A stretch of DNA of 64,000 nucleotides from Mytilus edulis (taxonomy: Eukaryota; Mollusca; Bivalvia; Mytilida; Mytilidae): positions 79,000,604 through 79,064,603 of the forward strand of contig NC_092349.1 of the NCBI RefSeq assembly GCF_963676685.1, written 5' to 3'. Both the position numbers and the translations under genes were made by a program. The notes under the pieces were generated by a model that had not been told where the DNA came from, ran no database searches, and saw only the letters and a list, made by a program, of their open reading frames with translations. Shown one piece after another: positions 1 through 11,700 of the stretch. Every line of letters starts with the position of its first letter. The first letter of the stretch is position 1.

Positions 1-470
1 CCCATAACTCTGAACTATAAAATCTAAAATTTATATAATTCTAAAGGGACCTTACATCAATAGATATAAACAATTCACCAAAGTTCAATAAGAGCTGCTG
101 AAAGTATTTTTGAGCTATTGTTTGAAAACTGGAAAATTCCCTTTTTTTAATGATTAAAACCCTGTAAATGGGAAACTTAAAAAATTTAAAATTTATTAAA
201 ATTGAAAGGGAGTTTATGTCAAAAGATATAAACAATTCACCAAAATTTCTTGCAAGTTGGTGAAAAGTCTTTTTAAATGATTGTCAGAAAACTGGAAAAT
301 TTCCCTATTTTTAATTAATAAAACCCTATAACTCAGAAACTTAAAATCTAAAATTTATAAAAATAAAGGATCTCACCTCAATAAATATAAACGATTCACC
401 AAAGTTTTAGGCAAATTGGTTTAAGCCTTTTTGAGTTAATGTCTGACATGTTGACGATGGATGGACAGAC
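1..470. repeat. Tandem array, about 160-bp units
   Basis: Three imperfect units follow one another. The anchor ATAAAC(A/G)ATTCACC recurs near 66, 227 and 387, giving a period of about 160 bp. Each unit also carries ACTGGAAAATT and AAAACCCT. The array starts before the window. It resembles the tandem cores of bivalve non-autonomous elements, but neither end is visible here. Confidence 0.75.
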
Positions 471-1004
471 AACGGTATACCATAATATGTCATGTAACCA
501 GGTCTATAACAATAACTGTGAGAAGACAGTTTTGTGTCATTTCTGAGTTGATTAAATGTTTCATAAGTTATCCCATGGAAACTGTTCATGGCAGCATGTC
601 CAGTCTGCCTTACTTGAACAGAGTACTAACCAGTTTTCTATTGGTTAATAAAACATAAAATTTCAATGAAAATTATGTTAAAGATGAATTGAAACATTAT
701 CCAATATGCCTTAATTAAATGGATTTTGATGAAGTTGTTAAATTAAAGTGCTTGTTTTTTCAGAGCAACTAATCCTAAATATACTTCAGTCTCAAACATA
801 GCATTTTTTTGGGGTGATCGATACCATTGTAGGTCCTGGATTTCTTTCAACATCACCAGACAGCTGTAGGATTAACCTTTTGAAGTTCTTTCAGTACCTG
901 CTTGCTAAAACCTTCACTATTGTTACTTCATTACATCCTGAAACAATAAACATATAGATATATATTTGTATCATATATGTAATATTAAAAACAGTAGTTT
1001 TATA
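471..1004. other. No gene recognised
   Basis: AT-rich sequence with short chance ORFs only. I see no splice-supported exon, RNA gene or terminal repeat. Confidence 0.5.
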
Positions 1005-1451
1005 TAGAATGAAATTCAAAACAGTGTGGCTGTGGCCATTGATTGACACATTAAATTCATCCATTGACTGGGACAATTTAGGTGAACATTTGTATGTAAC
1101 GACCACTGCTCACTATGTACTTTTTAAAGACACTTAAACTATGGGATCACCAAAGGTTCTCAACACCTTAATAAAGTAATTCGAAAAAATAATCAGAAAT
1201 AACAGGATGTTTCGATTTATATCAATTATATAAATCAAAACATAAAGGTTATTCCTGATTAATTTTTCGAATTATTTTATAATTAAAGTCGTTAAGAAAC
1301 CTTTGGGGACCCCACAGTTTAAATGTCTATCGTAGGTACGTCGTGAACAGTGGTTGTTGCAGACGAACGTTCACGTAAATTGTCCCAGTCAATGGATGAA
1401 TTTAATGTGTCAATCAATGGCCACAGCCACACTGTTTTGAATTTCATTCTA
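1005..1451. mobile_element. Imperfect 450-bp palindrome (foldback/MITE-like)
   Basis: The left arm, starting GAATGAAATTCAAAACAGTG, is matched in reverse complement by the right arm ending near 1451. Pairing continues inward through CCAAAGGTT / AACCTTTGG to a centre near 1225-1235 (GATTTATAT...ATATAAATC). The outer 75 bp pair almost perfectly and the middle is more diverged. No coding capacity is visible, so this looks like a foldback-type non-autonomous element. Confidence 0.75.
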
Positions 1452-1980
1452 TTTGATAAATAGCCTGCTGTTTAATCTGTATTGCTCAACTTTGATGAGT
1501 ACCCTTTATCACACTCCTACTCGGATTTCACCTTTGTGACAGTAGTGATTCAGACAAAATAAAACGGTCATTAGGGCATGAAGCCATTTATTGAATTGCA
1601 TCATTGTTTGGCATGTTATGTCACAGACATCAAGCGTTCATATTCTGGCACACGAAATGTAACTATAAAAAAGATCTCAATGAAATACCATACAAAACAC
1701 ACAAAAAATAAAAATAAACAAAATAATTCTATGAACAACATGACTCAAACTGTAAGGTAACACAGGTGCTTCCAATAAATAATTAAGCATTTCTCTTTAA
1801 CGCTTTCAAAACAGAAGTAAATCTCAGGTGCTAGGGGTCAGAAAGCAGTTGATATTCACTCTCCTGTTTAAATATATGATAAAGAGTACAAAACATGACG
1901 AAATCCGTATCACATGCCATACAAGATATCTTATATAGTTAAAAAGATATCTTATACAGTTTATAAGATATCTCATATAG
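1452..1980. other. No gene recognised
   Basis: AT-rich. A short run near 1921-1985 repeats the motif ATATCTTATA(T/C)AGTT three times. The ORF at 1578-1760 has no recognisable domain. Confidence 0.4.
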
Positions 1981-1984
1981 TTTA

Positions 1985-2065
1985 GGAGATAATGATGATA
2001 AAATTGAGAATGTGTCAAAGAGACAACAACCGGAATATAGAACAGACAACAGACAACGGCAGAAG
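1985..2065 (-). repeat. Retroelement 3'-tail fragment
   Basis: The segment containing GAATGTGTCAAAGAGACAAC is the reverse-strand form of the 3' end seen complete at 6361-7085 and 58432-59560, so it is a short truncated copy of that retroelement tail. Confidence 0.6.
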
Positions 2066-2265
2066 GTCATTTACACATCAGACTGTGCTGGCTACCCAAA
2101 CTTTAGATACACCAAACCAGACCCTTTTCAGAAACATGCAATATGTGGTTTCAATTTTAGAATTCATTTATACATTTCAATGTGTTCTACAAGGATCGCC
2201 AGTACTATATACACCTTTCAAATAAAACTCAATTACCAAACTATATTCTATATATTTTGATATTT

Positions 2266-5100
2266 ACATCTTAGTTATGCCTATTCTGTTTTAAATACTT
2301 TCTACTTTCAAGTATGTTCTTTTTCTGGCCCAATTTGGTGGTGGTACATGTTTATATAAAGTCTATCTGAATTTTTTGGCTAAAAATTCTGCTCAAACCA
2401 ATGCTTAGGGCTATCTTATACTTGCAGTGATTTTTTTTTTTGGCTCTGTGTTTAAGGCTTTAATACTGATAATAGTTAAGAAAAAGTGCAATAAAGCCCT
2501 GATCCTTTGATTTTTGTGTGTGCTTATAGAGCCTTGAAAACAAATAAAATCCTGTGGACATCCATACTCTTATTATGTGAAGAAACATCCTACTATATAT
2601 CCTACTAAGCTGTATCTCAAAAACTGTAGGAGGAGAAAGCCGGAAAAAACAATGTACTCTTATAGAGAAAAACAGACAGTGGGATAGACAGGGTTAATTA
2701 ATTGAGCCTTTACATTTTTTAAGATTTAGTTTACCAAAAAAATAATGAGACAAATGTCAAAAAAATATAATAGGCACAACAACTGTGCAAAAAGTCATTG
2801 GCCTAAGTGTTTTGGGGCTTATACAAGACAAATCTCATAATATGAGATTTCTTACAACAACAAAATATACGCTAAATTTCACCTTAATATAATATACACA
2901 TTGCACTCCTTCCTAAACATTTTGAACATATATATCAATAAAAACAAATACTGATTTTAAAGAATCACATTAAATTCCTTACAATACCAAATCCTTAAAA
3001 ATAAGTTTTTCTCAGAGGATTTGCATTTATATGAGGTCAATATTGCAATACTTTTAGAAATTGTTGACTACGGTACATTTGGTTGTGGATTGAGAGTTGT
3101 CTCATTGATAACCAAACCACATCTTTTTTTTTTTTATAAAGTATCATTCCTCCCTTTAAGATTATTATATAAAATAAATGGTGATATGATGTTGTCAACT
3201 ACATAATATGGTAAACAGACTTTTTCTACTATTCTATAAAACTGGAAAAGTCTCACCCATAATTATAAAGACTATGTTATCCTTTAAAGTTTTGCTACAG
3301 ATCATATCATTAATTGTTCTCTTAAGTAAGAAATTTATGCACTTCACAATAAGCATGATTGAAAGTTTGTCAAAGTGGCAATGAACATTACGTTAGTCAT
3401 ACAAGAGAAAAGCATACCTTTCTTCTCAACATCAGAAATAGGACTAAAAAAAAAGCTTGATCACAATTGTTGTCTTTTCTTTAAGCACATAGACCAACTC
3501 TTTTTGGTACATATATCCCTATAAAAAGAAAGTTAAAATGGAGACTTTAGTTATCCCATAAGTTAACTATAAGTGAAAACAAATACATAACTAGGGTATG
3601 TAGAAAACCCTACATTAAACTTGCTCTACAAAACACTGTCAAGAATATTATTTTGTCTATACCATTATTAGTTATTCCATGTGAAGGACAATTTTTTTTT
3701 TTAAATAATATTGTAATACTAAACTCTAGTTACTAACTAAATAGTAACACATTATTCATTTTTTTTTAAATTAATTTCATTGAAAAAACTGTTCTGCTTG
3801 TCCTTCTCCAAATAATAAGTCTTGACATGAAGATGCATGTAAAACTAATAGAATAGGCTGGACAAAATGCTGGAGGTCATGCACATTAAGTTTAAAGGTA
3901 AATTGGGAATCTGTATACTGTCATAATATTATTGAACTATTAACCCTTTTAATCAGTACAATAAAATAAAAATGTCTTCCATAATAAGTTAATATCCTTA
4001 ATCATCTAAACATCTTCCTCTTATGTCAGCAGAAAATAATACAATTATTGATATAGCTATTCACATTCAATAATGCAAAAAACTGTAAATATGGTACATA
4101 TGGACCAGTAATTCTATAGATTGAAATTGCCTTAGTACATCAGCACCTGTATACAAGTATCTGAGTATGTTTTGAAAATGTAAAAGATTAGTTTCCCATG
4201 TTAACTTACTGGTGATTCAGTAAAAACAAAAATTATTGAAGCAACAATACCTGTGACCTGTCTCAAACCTACTTATATTCAATTTTTGCTTAAAAGTATC
4301 ATTAACATCTCATATCACCTTGTAAGGGAAAAGTAAGAGTGTGCATTGAAACTGAATCAATGCCACTTTCCTCTTTTTGCTGGATCATGTGGATGTTGAA
4401 TCTTCCAGTCTAGTGTGTGGTCTGTTTCGGGCAAAAACTATCTAATCTTTGGTGGATTTTTAGTAAAGCAGATTCTTTTCATTCTACAATAAATAAACAA
4501 ATTTCAATATATGTTCTATTTGTTTTACATGCAATGTATCAAGTTTCATTAAAACCATTCACATTGAGAGTTTTGCTTAAAAGATACTACAATAAGTCTT
4601 CAATTATCTCCCTTTTATAAATTATGACTCAAATAAATGGGGAATATGTCAATGGGACATAGATGATGCACCCTATGCATATCATATAAAGTTATAAAGG
4701 GACATAACTGAAGAAGAGTAAAATTGACCCTACCCAAATGTGCATGTTGATTTGCGGTGTCAGATCAGTATTGTGTATAAGTTTTATTACATTTGTTTGA
4801 GACTAACTTATGTTTGAGAAAGGAAGCAAAAATTCAGCATTTATTTCCATTTTTTATGCTTATTACCACAAAATACTTTTGTTACACAGCATAGTTATGA
4901 TCCATTTGTAAACTTTGGGAAGTACGGATGTGCAAAAGGATGTAGACATACAGCCGGACACGGGTAGAACTTTGTGTCCCCTCATCATTTCAAGGTATAA
5001 GAGGAAAAACCTTGCAAGACGATCTCAAAACAGACAGACCAACATGTATCATGATTCCTATGCTATCGTAGTTTGTTGTGGTATTAGTTAAGAAATAGTT
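2266..5100. other. Long gene-free AT-rich stretch
   Basis: Only short chance ORFs are present, without paired splice sites or domain motifs. Poly-T/poly-A runs occur (for example 3124-3137 and 3690-3702). I see no terminal repeats or tandem arrays. Confidence 0.45.
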
Positions 5101-5237
5101 CATGGAAGCCAAAGATTGTTGGAAATTTACACATGGCCTGGGCTGAGATATTCAAATTTTATCCTGAGCGTTAGCTAGGAATTAAATTTATGAATTTCAG
5201 GCCATTTGTAAATTTCCAACAATCTATGGCTGCCATA
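5101..5237. repeat. Inverted repeat, 38-bp arms
   Basis: The arm at about 5103-5143, containing GATTGTTGGAAATTTAC, recurs in reverse complement at about 5200-5237 (GTAAATTTCCAACAATC). About 57 bp separate the arms. It is hairpin-forming and non-coding, probably a small MITE. Confidence 0.75.
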
Positions 5238-6350
5238 AATTATTTTGATTCTAATAGGATAAATACGGTCATTAAAAAGTTGAAGTGAGGGTTGGTATTT
5301 TGTGTGTTTGGCTGTTCTTTTTTATTCCTTGTTAGATCAAGCTCAAACATTCTAATAAATCTGTAGCTTGCATGGATTATTTCGTGAATAACTGCTCGAA
5401 TAAAACCTGTTTAATTCTTTTACTTCTCAATCCCAACATTTGCCATCTTTAATTTACATGTGTTTCTCGTAAGCGACTGTCAAATTCAAAATTGACATTT
5501 CGTAACCAAAGAGCCGCCATGTTGACTTGCTGAAATCTGTAAATATTAGTATAATGCATTAAAATAGAAAATAAAACATATAAATACATCAGAAATCCAT
5601 TTATCATACAAATTTCTATTGTTCACGTAACGGAACACCTTCAACTCTAGCGTTTTCATTTGTATGATGTCATGTTTTGAAATGACTTGAATTCGCCAAA
5701 AATATTAATAGACTTTCGCGAATTTAATTTTATTTCGATATTGTTGATTTCTCTGAACTCTTGGGCATTTATTTTTTTATTATGCATCTGAAAAAGAATA
5801 AAAGTTCTTTTGTCTTTTTTAATTGCCATTTTTAAAACAATAAAATCGGCAAAGAGTTTGCAAAGTTACTAAGGTTACAATACATGTGGATTTACGTGGG
5901 AGGTATGTTGTAACAGCCATTATTATGTACATCTCTGAGTCTAGCTGTGCTAAGTATAGATATATTGAGAATTTTATCACGGTGTTGTTTACAAAGCAAA
6001 AGCAGCACGTTATATTAGAATTAGTTGTAGATCTTGATACTGTACTGAGAAGTGTTACAAACAAAATTTGATTTGAAATACTGTACTTTCATTCCACTGA
6101 GCATTCATTCCGGGTATAACTGTTTAATATTGGATGTAAATAGTGTGAAAGAATCGATTTTTATAGCATTGTTCAGTTGATATAATACCAGTTTATTGTT
6201 TACATATATTAATGGGTTAAAATTAGAATGATTTTCAAGGAACCAGTTTACAATCTAGCAAATAATATTGATGATGGTGAGGAAGATATTTTATAACTCA
6301 AAATACTTGTATCTATGATTAGGACATTAAACTTGATATAAACCTAATGT
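5238..6350. other. No gene recognised
   Basis: AT-rich. Two short overlapping antisense ORFs (5819-6071) have no recognisable domain or splice support. Confidence 0.4.
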
Positions 6351-6360
6351 TTAGAGCAGA

Positions 6361-7085
6361 TTTGTGCAGAAGCTAACAAAACCTTTAAACAGACTTATTA
6401 AGAAGGGATATAGTTACGATACTGTTGTCAGGTCATTAAAAATTGCATATTTTGGCTTTAATATTGATTCACTTATAGGGTCTTTGCATCAGAATTAAAC
6501 ACATTCATTTAAAAATCAGTTTTGACATGACACGGGTTATGTTCTCATATATTTCATGATGGTATAATACTAAACCCCTAATGGGAGGGATTGTGCCTGA
6601 TATTCATATGATGAAGACATAATCTTTCATTCAGTTTAATTGAGGTCTGGAGCTGGCATGTCAGTAACTGCTAGTAGTCTGTTGTTATTTATGCAGTACA
6701 TGTATTGTCATTTTGTTTATTTTCTTATGTTACCTCTTTTGACATTGGACTCGGACTTCTCTTGAACTGATTTTTACTGTGGGTATTGTTATGCATTTAC
6801 TTTTCTACTTGGCTATAGGTACCTGTCACAAGTCAGGAGCCTCTGGCTTTTGTTAGTCTTGTATGATTTTTAATTTTAGTTTCTTGTGCATAATTTGGAG
6901 TTTAGTATGACATCCATTATCACTGAACTAGTATATATATTTGTTTAGGGGCCAGCTGAAGGACGCCTCCGGGTGAGGGAGTTTTTCGATGCATTGAAGA
7001 CCTATTGGTGACCTTCTGCTGTTGTCTGTTTTATGGTTGGGTTGTTGCCTCTTTGACACATTCCCCATTTCCATTCTCAATTTTA
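6361..7085 (+). pseudogene. Penelope-like retroelement, 3' relic
   Basis: The first 138 bases encode the last 45 residues of a Penelope-like reverse transcriptase ORF (QKLTKPLNRLIKKGYSYDTV...FGFNIDSLIGSLHQN), ending at TAA 6496-6498. About 590 bp of 3' untranslated sequence follow, ending at the T-rich tail near 7085. The same coding end and tail recur in reverse orientation at 58432-59560, which defines the family. The copy is truncated at its 5' end, and no GIY-YIG endonuclease follows the RT end. Confidence 0.8.
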
Positions 7086-7763
7086 TTGTTCTTACAGAAA
7101 GTTTCAATTACAGAGGCATCCTTAACTAGAGCAATCATTACAGTATAAAATCACTAGTGTAATCATCCCTGGTTTCAAAACACTAGCGTGAACATTCCTT
7201 GGACGAAAACTTTATTGTTTACATCAATCAACTATGCAGGATTCAAATACACCATAAATCCTCCAAATAAAGTACACTGGCAGAATCAAACCACTGTTAC
7301 ATAACCATAGCCTTGCATTATAGGACTAGTTGCATGGTCTACAGTTAGTTATTCTATACCAGCTGAACCCTTATTATATTAAAATTAAGTTTTAGTGGCA
7401 GCGATTCATGCAACATAATTCTGCAAGTTTTGTGCAAAAAACAGATAAACGTTCTGCAATATAATGTGGGCTTCTGGATCTCTGAGTGTGGTGTTATCAA
7501 TAAATAAACTATGTCTTGGTAAGCTTGCATTTAATGTAGCACCATTCTCATATTATCCCTGATAAACAAATGTATTTTTTCATGTTGTTTTGCCTTCAAC
7601 TTTTGAGGGGGAAGTTTTTGCACTTGCAGTAAGACATATGTATTTCATTTTAATATTTTGGAGTAGATAGATATAAAATTTCTCTATTAATCAACCTGAT
7701 GAAAGCAGGTTTCTGTCTCCTGTTATAAATTGTCCCACTTTCTAGGCCAGAATTTACCAGTCA
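7086..7763. other. No gene recognised
   Basis: AT-rich. No exon, terminal repeat or tandem structure that I can support. Confidence 0.4.
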
Positions 7764-7785
7764 AAGTGAAAGTGAAAGTGAAATT
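7764..7785 (+). promoter_or_regulatory. Tandem AAGTGA hexamers (IRF-type motif)
   Basis: Three perfect head-to-tail AAGTGA hexamers are followed by AATT. In vertebrates tandem AAGTGA/GAAANNGAAA motifs bind interferon regulatory factors. No gene start can be tied to them here, so a regulatory role is only a possibility and they may be a chance microsatellite. Confidence 0.2.
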
Positions 7786-8394
7786 GACTAAACGGAAAAT
7801 AAATTTCACAACTTCCGGTACAAACGTATGAAACAATTCCGGACAGTACCACTGCCACTGTACATTTTGCTATCGGCCTCAGCTATGGGCTGACCGAGAG
7901 GTTGCGCGTTTTGCAGTTAAAAACGACGTCGTTAATCAATATAAACGTTTGACAAATATTTATGTTTAGCAAATATAACTCAATTTTTCATGACACGTTC
8001 AATTAGATTCATAGATCTGCAGGTGGGTTTTGGTTAAAAGTCAAGTTAATCAGTGTTAGAGCAACAGGCTCGTTTAATATTCTACAATAAAACGTGCTTT
8101 AAGTCAAATCAAAAAGGGACGGGACGAGGAATAGGAATTATTGGAAAAAAAACTTCGTAGTAGGTAATATGTATAATTGTTTACAAATTAAAGTATGCAT
8201 TTAATTCTCAACTTACTTGAATCTTTATTTTACATGATGCACCGTTAGTCGTATCATGACAAGATGCAAAAGTTTGGTCAATTAATGTAACAATGACCTC
8301 TACACCCTCTGTTTGCATGTGGCTTGAAAGTTTTGGGGTTATGATTATACAAGAAATACAATGATTGGCCAATGTTCAGCCTCTGTGTCATACC

Positions 8395-8640
8395 AAAATA
8401 TCTGTGTTTTTTACTTGAATAAGATAACCCCATACTCAGTTTATCCTATGTGCTAACATTGTATAATTTCTGTGTTACCCTTATTGAATAGTACAACTCC
8501 ATACTATATGTTAAATTTGTATCATTACTGTGTAATCTTACTTGAATAGGATAACCCCATACCGTATACTAGCATGGTTATAATACGGTGTTACTCTATT
8601 TCCATAGAATAACCCCATAACATGTGTTAACATGGTATAC
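8395..8640. repeat. Degenerate tandem repeat, about 60-bp units
   Basis: Four loose copies of a unit containing GA(A/T)TA(G/A)GATAACCCCATAC occur near 8415, 8480, 8542 and 8602. Divergence between copies is high. Confidence 0.55.
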
Positions 8641-8689
8641 CATATGGTCTATTGAACAACGTAACTCCACTAACATAAGATCTATTGAA

Positions 8690-8876
8690 GAGGATGACAC
8701 GGGTTGCATCGGGTGAAAAATCTGTATATTTAATAGAGTTTAACATTAAATTGTGCGTTTTACTCTTTACAGACGTATAACCAACCCGATTAACAGACCA
8801 ATCTCCCATATAGCCGCATACTCAATATAGATTAACCGACCAATCTCTCGGTTAGCCGAGTGTCGGCCGTGAACCT
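8690..8876 (-). mobile_element. Single end of the CACGGCCGACACTCGG element family
   Basis: Read on the - strand this is about 187 bp matching the left terminus, and sequence internal to it, of the complete element at 44989-48345. It starts with CACGGCCGACACTCGG and runs into GTAAAACGCACAATTT. No partner end lies nearby, so it is a solo or truncated end. It abuts the tandem array that starts at 8877. Confidence 0.75.
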
Positions 8877-9117
8877 TAGACAATTGCTTATCATTTGTAC
8901 TTAGTGTGGACAAAAGCTTTGCCGTAGGGATTTTTTTGTGAATTAAAGAAGGGAGGTGGTAGGGTCACCCTATCACAACTTTAGACCTCAATTAAAAAAA
9001 GATCCATAACTTTACCCACCTGGCTATTTGGGTTCATGCAACCTTATACAATTGCCCATCATTTATACCTAGTGTAGACAAAAGCTTTGCCGTAGGATTT
9101 CTTTTTATAAATTAAAG
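8877..9117. repeat. 168-bp tandem array, left block
   Basis: About one and a half units carrying CAATTGC, GTGGACAAAAGCTTTGCCGTAGG and GGTAGGGTCACCCTATCAC. The same unit continues at 9887-10880 after a LINE insertion. Confidence 0.85.
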
Positions 9118-9886
9118 ATTGATTATCTTTATTTCCTCCATATATGAAGATTTTACAATTTATATTATAAGAACAGAATCAATACATAACACTAACATAT
9201 TTACATATTCTAAACAACATCAAAGTATATAAACAGCAATAAAAAAAAGTATATAGGTAGTTACATTATTAAATATGAAATAGTGTCGAAAACAAAACGT
9301 CTATAATTTAATTCACCAATTTCATACAAGAACAACATTAGTTAAGATCAAATATGTGACTATAAGATCATAATTGAAGACCTGATATAGTTTATACATA
9401 TAATCTGCTATGTGGCACACCAAGAGGCTCCATACATCAGCATTTATAGTTTGCATGGTATGATTTATACTTCCAATTAACAGCTCGACAATTTCGTCAT
9501 CATCTTGATTAAAGAAAAGAAACGGAATCTTCTACGTCAAGAATATCAACAATTTTGTAGAACATTTCTGTCCGAATTTGTAAAAGAGATGTACAGCAAA
9601 GTATATAATGCATAAGTATATCCGTATTATATAAGTGACACAAGGAGCATTTGCCTGTTTGTATAGCTATGGATCCTAATTTCACAAGCGTCATAAATTT
9701 TGAATTTAGAGATGGAAAAGTTACCGCTAGTCGTAACAAACGATGCTCCGTCAAACATGTATGTATTTTATGGTACCGCTTAAGTTCTGGTCGCCGTTCA
9801 ACTGAGTGTTTCTATTTGTTTTCTTCGTATATGTCTAAAGTCTGTTTCACAATTTTGCTCCACAGTAGCTTGTCTGGAAAAAAAAT
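9118..9886 (-). pseudogene. LINE 3'-end relic inserted in tandem array
   Basis: On the - strand a 5'-truncated non-LTR retrotransposon end encodes a C-terminal RT-ORF segment (about 9754-9509) with the zinc-binding pattern GKCSLCHLYNTDILMHYILCC, followed by an AT-rich 3' untranslated region ending near 9118. An in-frame stop precedes the segment, so it is not functional. Its position between two blocks of the same satellite shows that it arrived after the array had formed. Confidence 0.75.
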
Positions 9887-10880
9887 TTGCGGTGGTAGGG
9901 TCACTATCAAATCTTTGGTTTGACCTCAATTAAAAAAAGGTCCATAACTTTACCCACCTGGGTATTTGGGTTCATGCAACCTTAGGTAATTGCCTATTAT
10001 TTGTACCTAGTGTGGACAAAAGCTTTGTCGTAGGGATTTTTTTATGAATTAAAAAATGAAGGTGGTAGAGTCACCCTATCACATCTTTGGGCCTCAATTT
10101 AAAAAATTCCATAACTTTACCCACCAGGGTCTTTGGGTCCAGGCAACCTTAGGCAATTACCTATCGTTTATACCCAGTATGGACAAAAGCTTTGCCGTAC
10201 GTTTTTTTTATGAATGACAGAAGGAAGGTTGAAAGCTGATCTTACCTTAACTATGGACCTCAATTTAAAAAGCTTTTAATGGTGTTACCCACCTCGCGGT
10301 CTTTGGGTCCAGGCAACTTTAGGCAATTGCCTATCATTTGTACCTAGTGTGGACAAAAGCTTTGTCGTAGGGATATTTTTTTATGACTTAAAAAAGGGAG
10401 GTTGTAGGGTCACCCTATCACAACTTTGGGCCTCAATTTAAAAAGTTCCATAACTTATCCACCAGGGTCTTTGGGTCCAGACAACCTTAGGCAATTACCT
10501 ATCATTTATACCCAGTATGGACAAAAGTTTTGCCGTACGTTGTTTTTTTTTTTATGAATTAAAGAAGGTGGAAGGGTGACCTTACCTTAACTTTGGACCT
10601 CAACTTAAAAAGCTTTTAATGATTTTACCCACCTGGGTCTTTGGGTACAGCCAACCTTAGGCAATTGCCTATCATTTATACCTAGTGTGAACAAAAGTAT
10701 TGTCATAAGGATTTTTTATGAATTAAAGAAGGGGGTTTTAGGTTCACCCATCCCCAACTTTGGAACTAAATTCAAAAAGTTCCGTAACTTTACCCAACTG
10801 AGTCTTTGGGTCTAGGAAACCTTATGCAATTGCCTATCATTTGTTTATAGTGTGGATAAAAGCTTTGTCGTAGGGAAGTT
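9887..10880. repeat. 168-bp tandem array, right block (dimeric higher-order)
   Basis: About six units. The anchor (G/T)GCAATT(G/A)CC recurs near 9984, 10152, 10322, 10490, 10660 and 10826, a period of about 168 bp. Alternate units share diagnostic words (ACCCAGTATGGAC with GCCGTACG, against ACCTAGTGTGGAC with GTCGTAGGG), giving a dimer of about 338 bp. No ORF crosses it. Confidence 0.85.
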
Positions 10881-11543
10881 TTAACGTATGTAACTTTATA
10901 TAGTCTTGGAATAAAAAAAATGAAGTTTAGATTAACTTAACTGAAAGCTTTTATGTCAATTCGTTTTTCGTTCCATTTGTGTGTCACTCTGTCTTATCGA
11001 AATACAGTTTAATAACTAAATTACCTGGGTGACGACAAACTTTTGAATAATTACAAAAATGAACAAGTTATGTTTAACAAAAGTAGAAAACTGTGGATAA
11101 TGGTTATAAGCTTTTATTTCTACTGTAAATCTAACAATAAAAATACTTGTCGTTCCAAAATCAATCGGGTTTTTTTCAAACGCATATCTAAAGCTAGATG
11201 ATTTAATTGTATCGTTACACAAGTTTAGTGCGAAAAATTGTGTTTGATTGTTTCATAATTACAAAGAGAACAAACCCATCTCTCAGACTCTAGTCAGAGA
11301 ACACTAAAAAGAGAATGGCTTATCTAAAAGGAATTTTAGATGCCTACGGGCTTAAAAAAATAATTATTATTAAATACACGGATAACTGATTTACTTTGTC
11401 TGTGTTACAATGAAGGCATGCCGTCTTCCTACTGGAAATTATGGACACATCAGATTTAAAAGGACGTTTCGGGTTATTGCAAGTCTTCGGTTTTTAAACA
11501 TGATTATGTTGGCGCGTTTTTCTCATTGTTCGTTGGCTTATTC
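10881..11543. other. No gene recognised
   Basis: AT-rich. Short ORFs at 11016-11222 and 11410-11595 have no domains, and the latter runs into the minisatellite. Confidence 0.4.
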
Positions 11544-11700
11544 ATTGTTCGCTAGCTTGACGCATCATATTGTTCGCTTGACTATTGTTCGCTAGCTTGA
11601 CGCATCATATTGTTCGCTTGACTATTGTTCGCTAGCTTGACGCATCATATTGTTCGCTTAACTATTGTTCGCTAGCTTGACGCATCATTTTGTTCGCTTG
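11544..11700. repeat. 40-bp minisatellite, four copies
   Basis: Units starting ATTGTTCGCTAGCTTGACGC lie at exactly 11544, 11584, 11624 and 11664, nearly identical. A fifth, degenerate unit resumes at 12826 on the far side of an inserted element. Confidence 0.9.
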
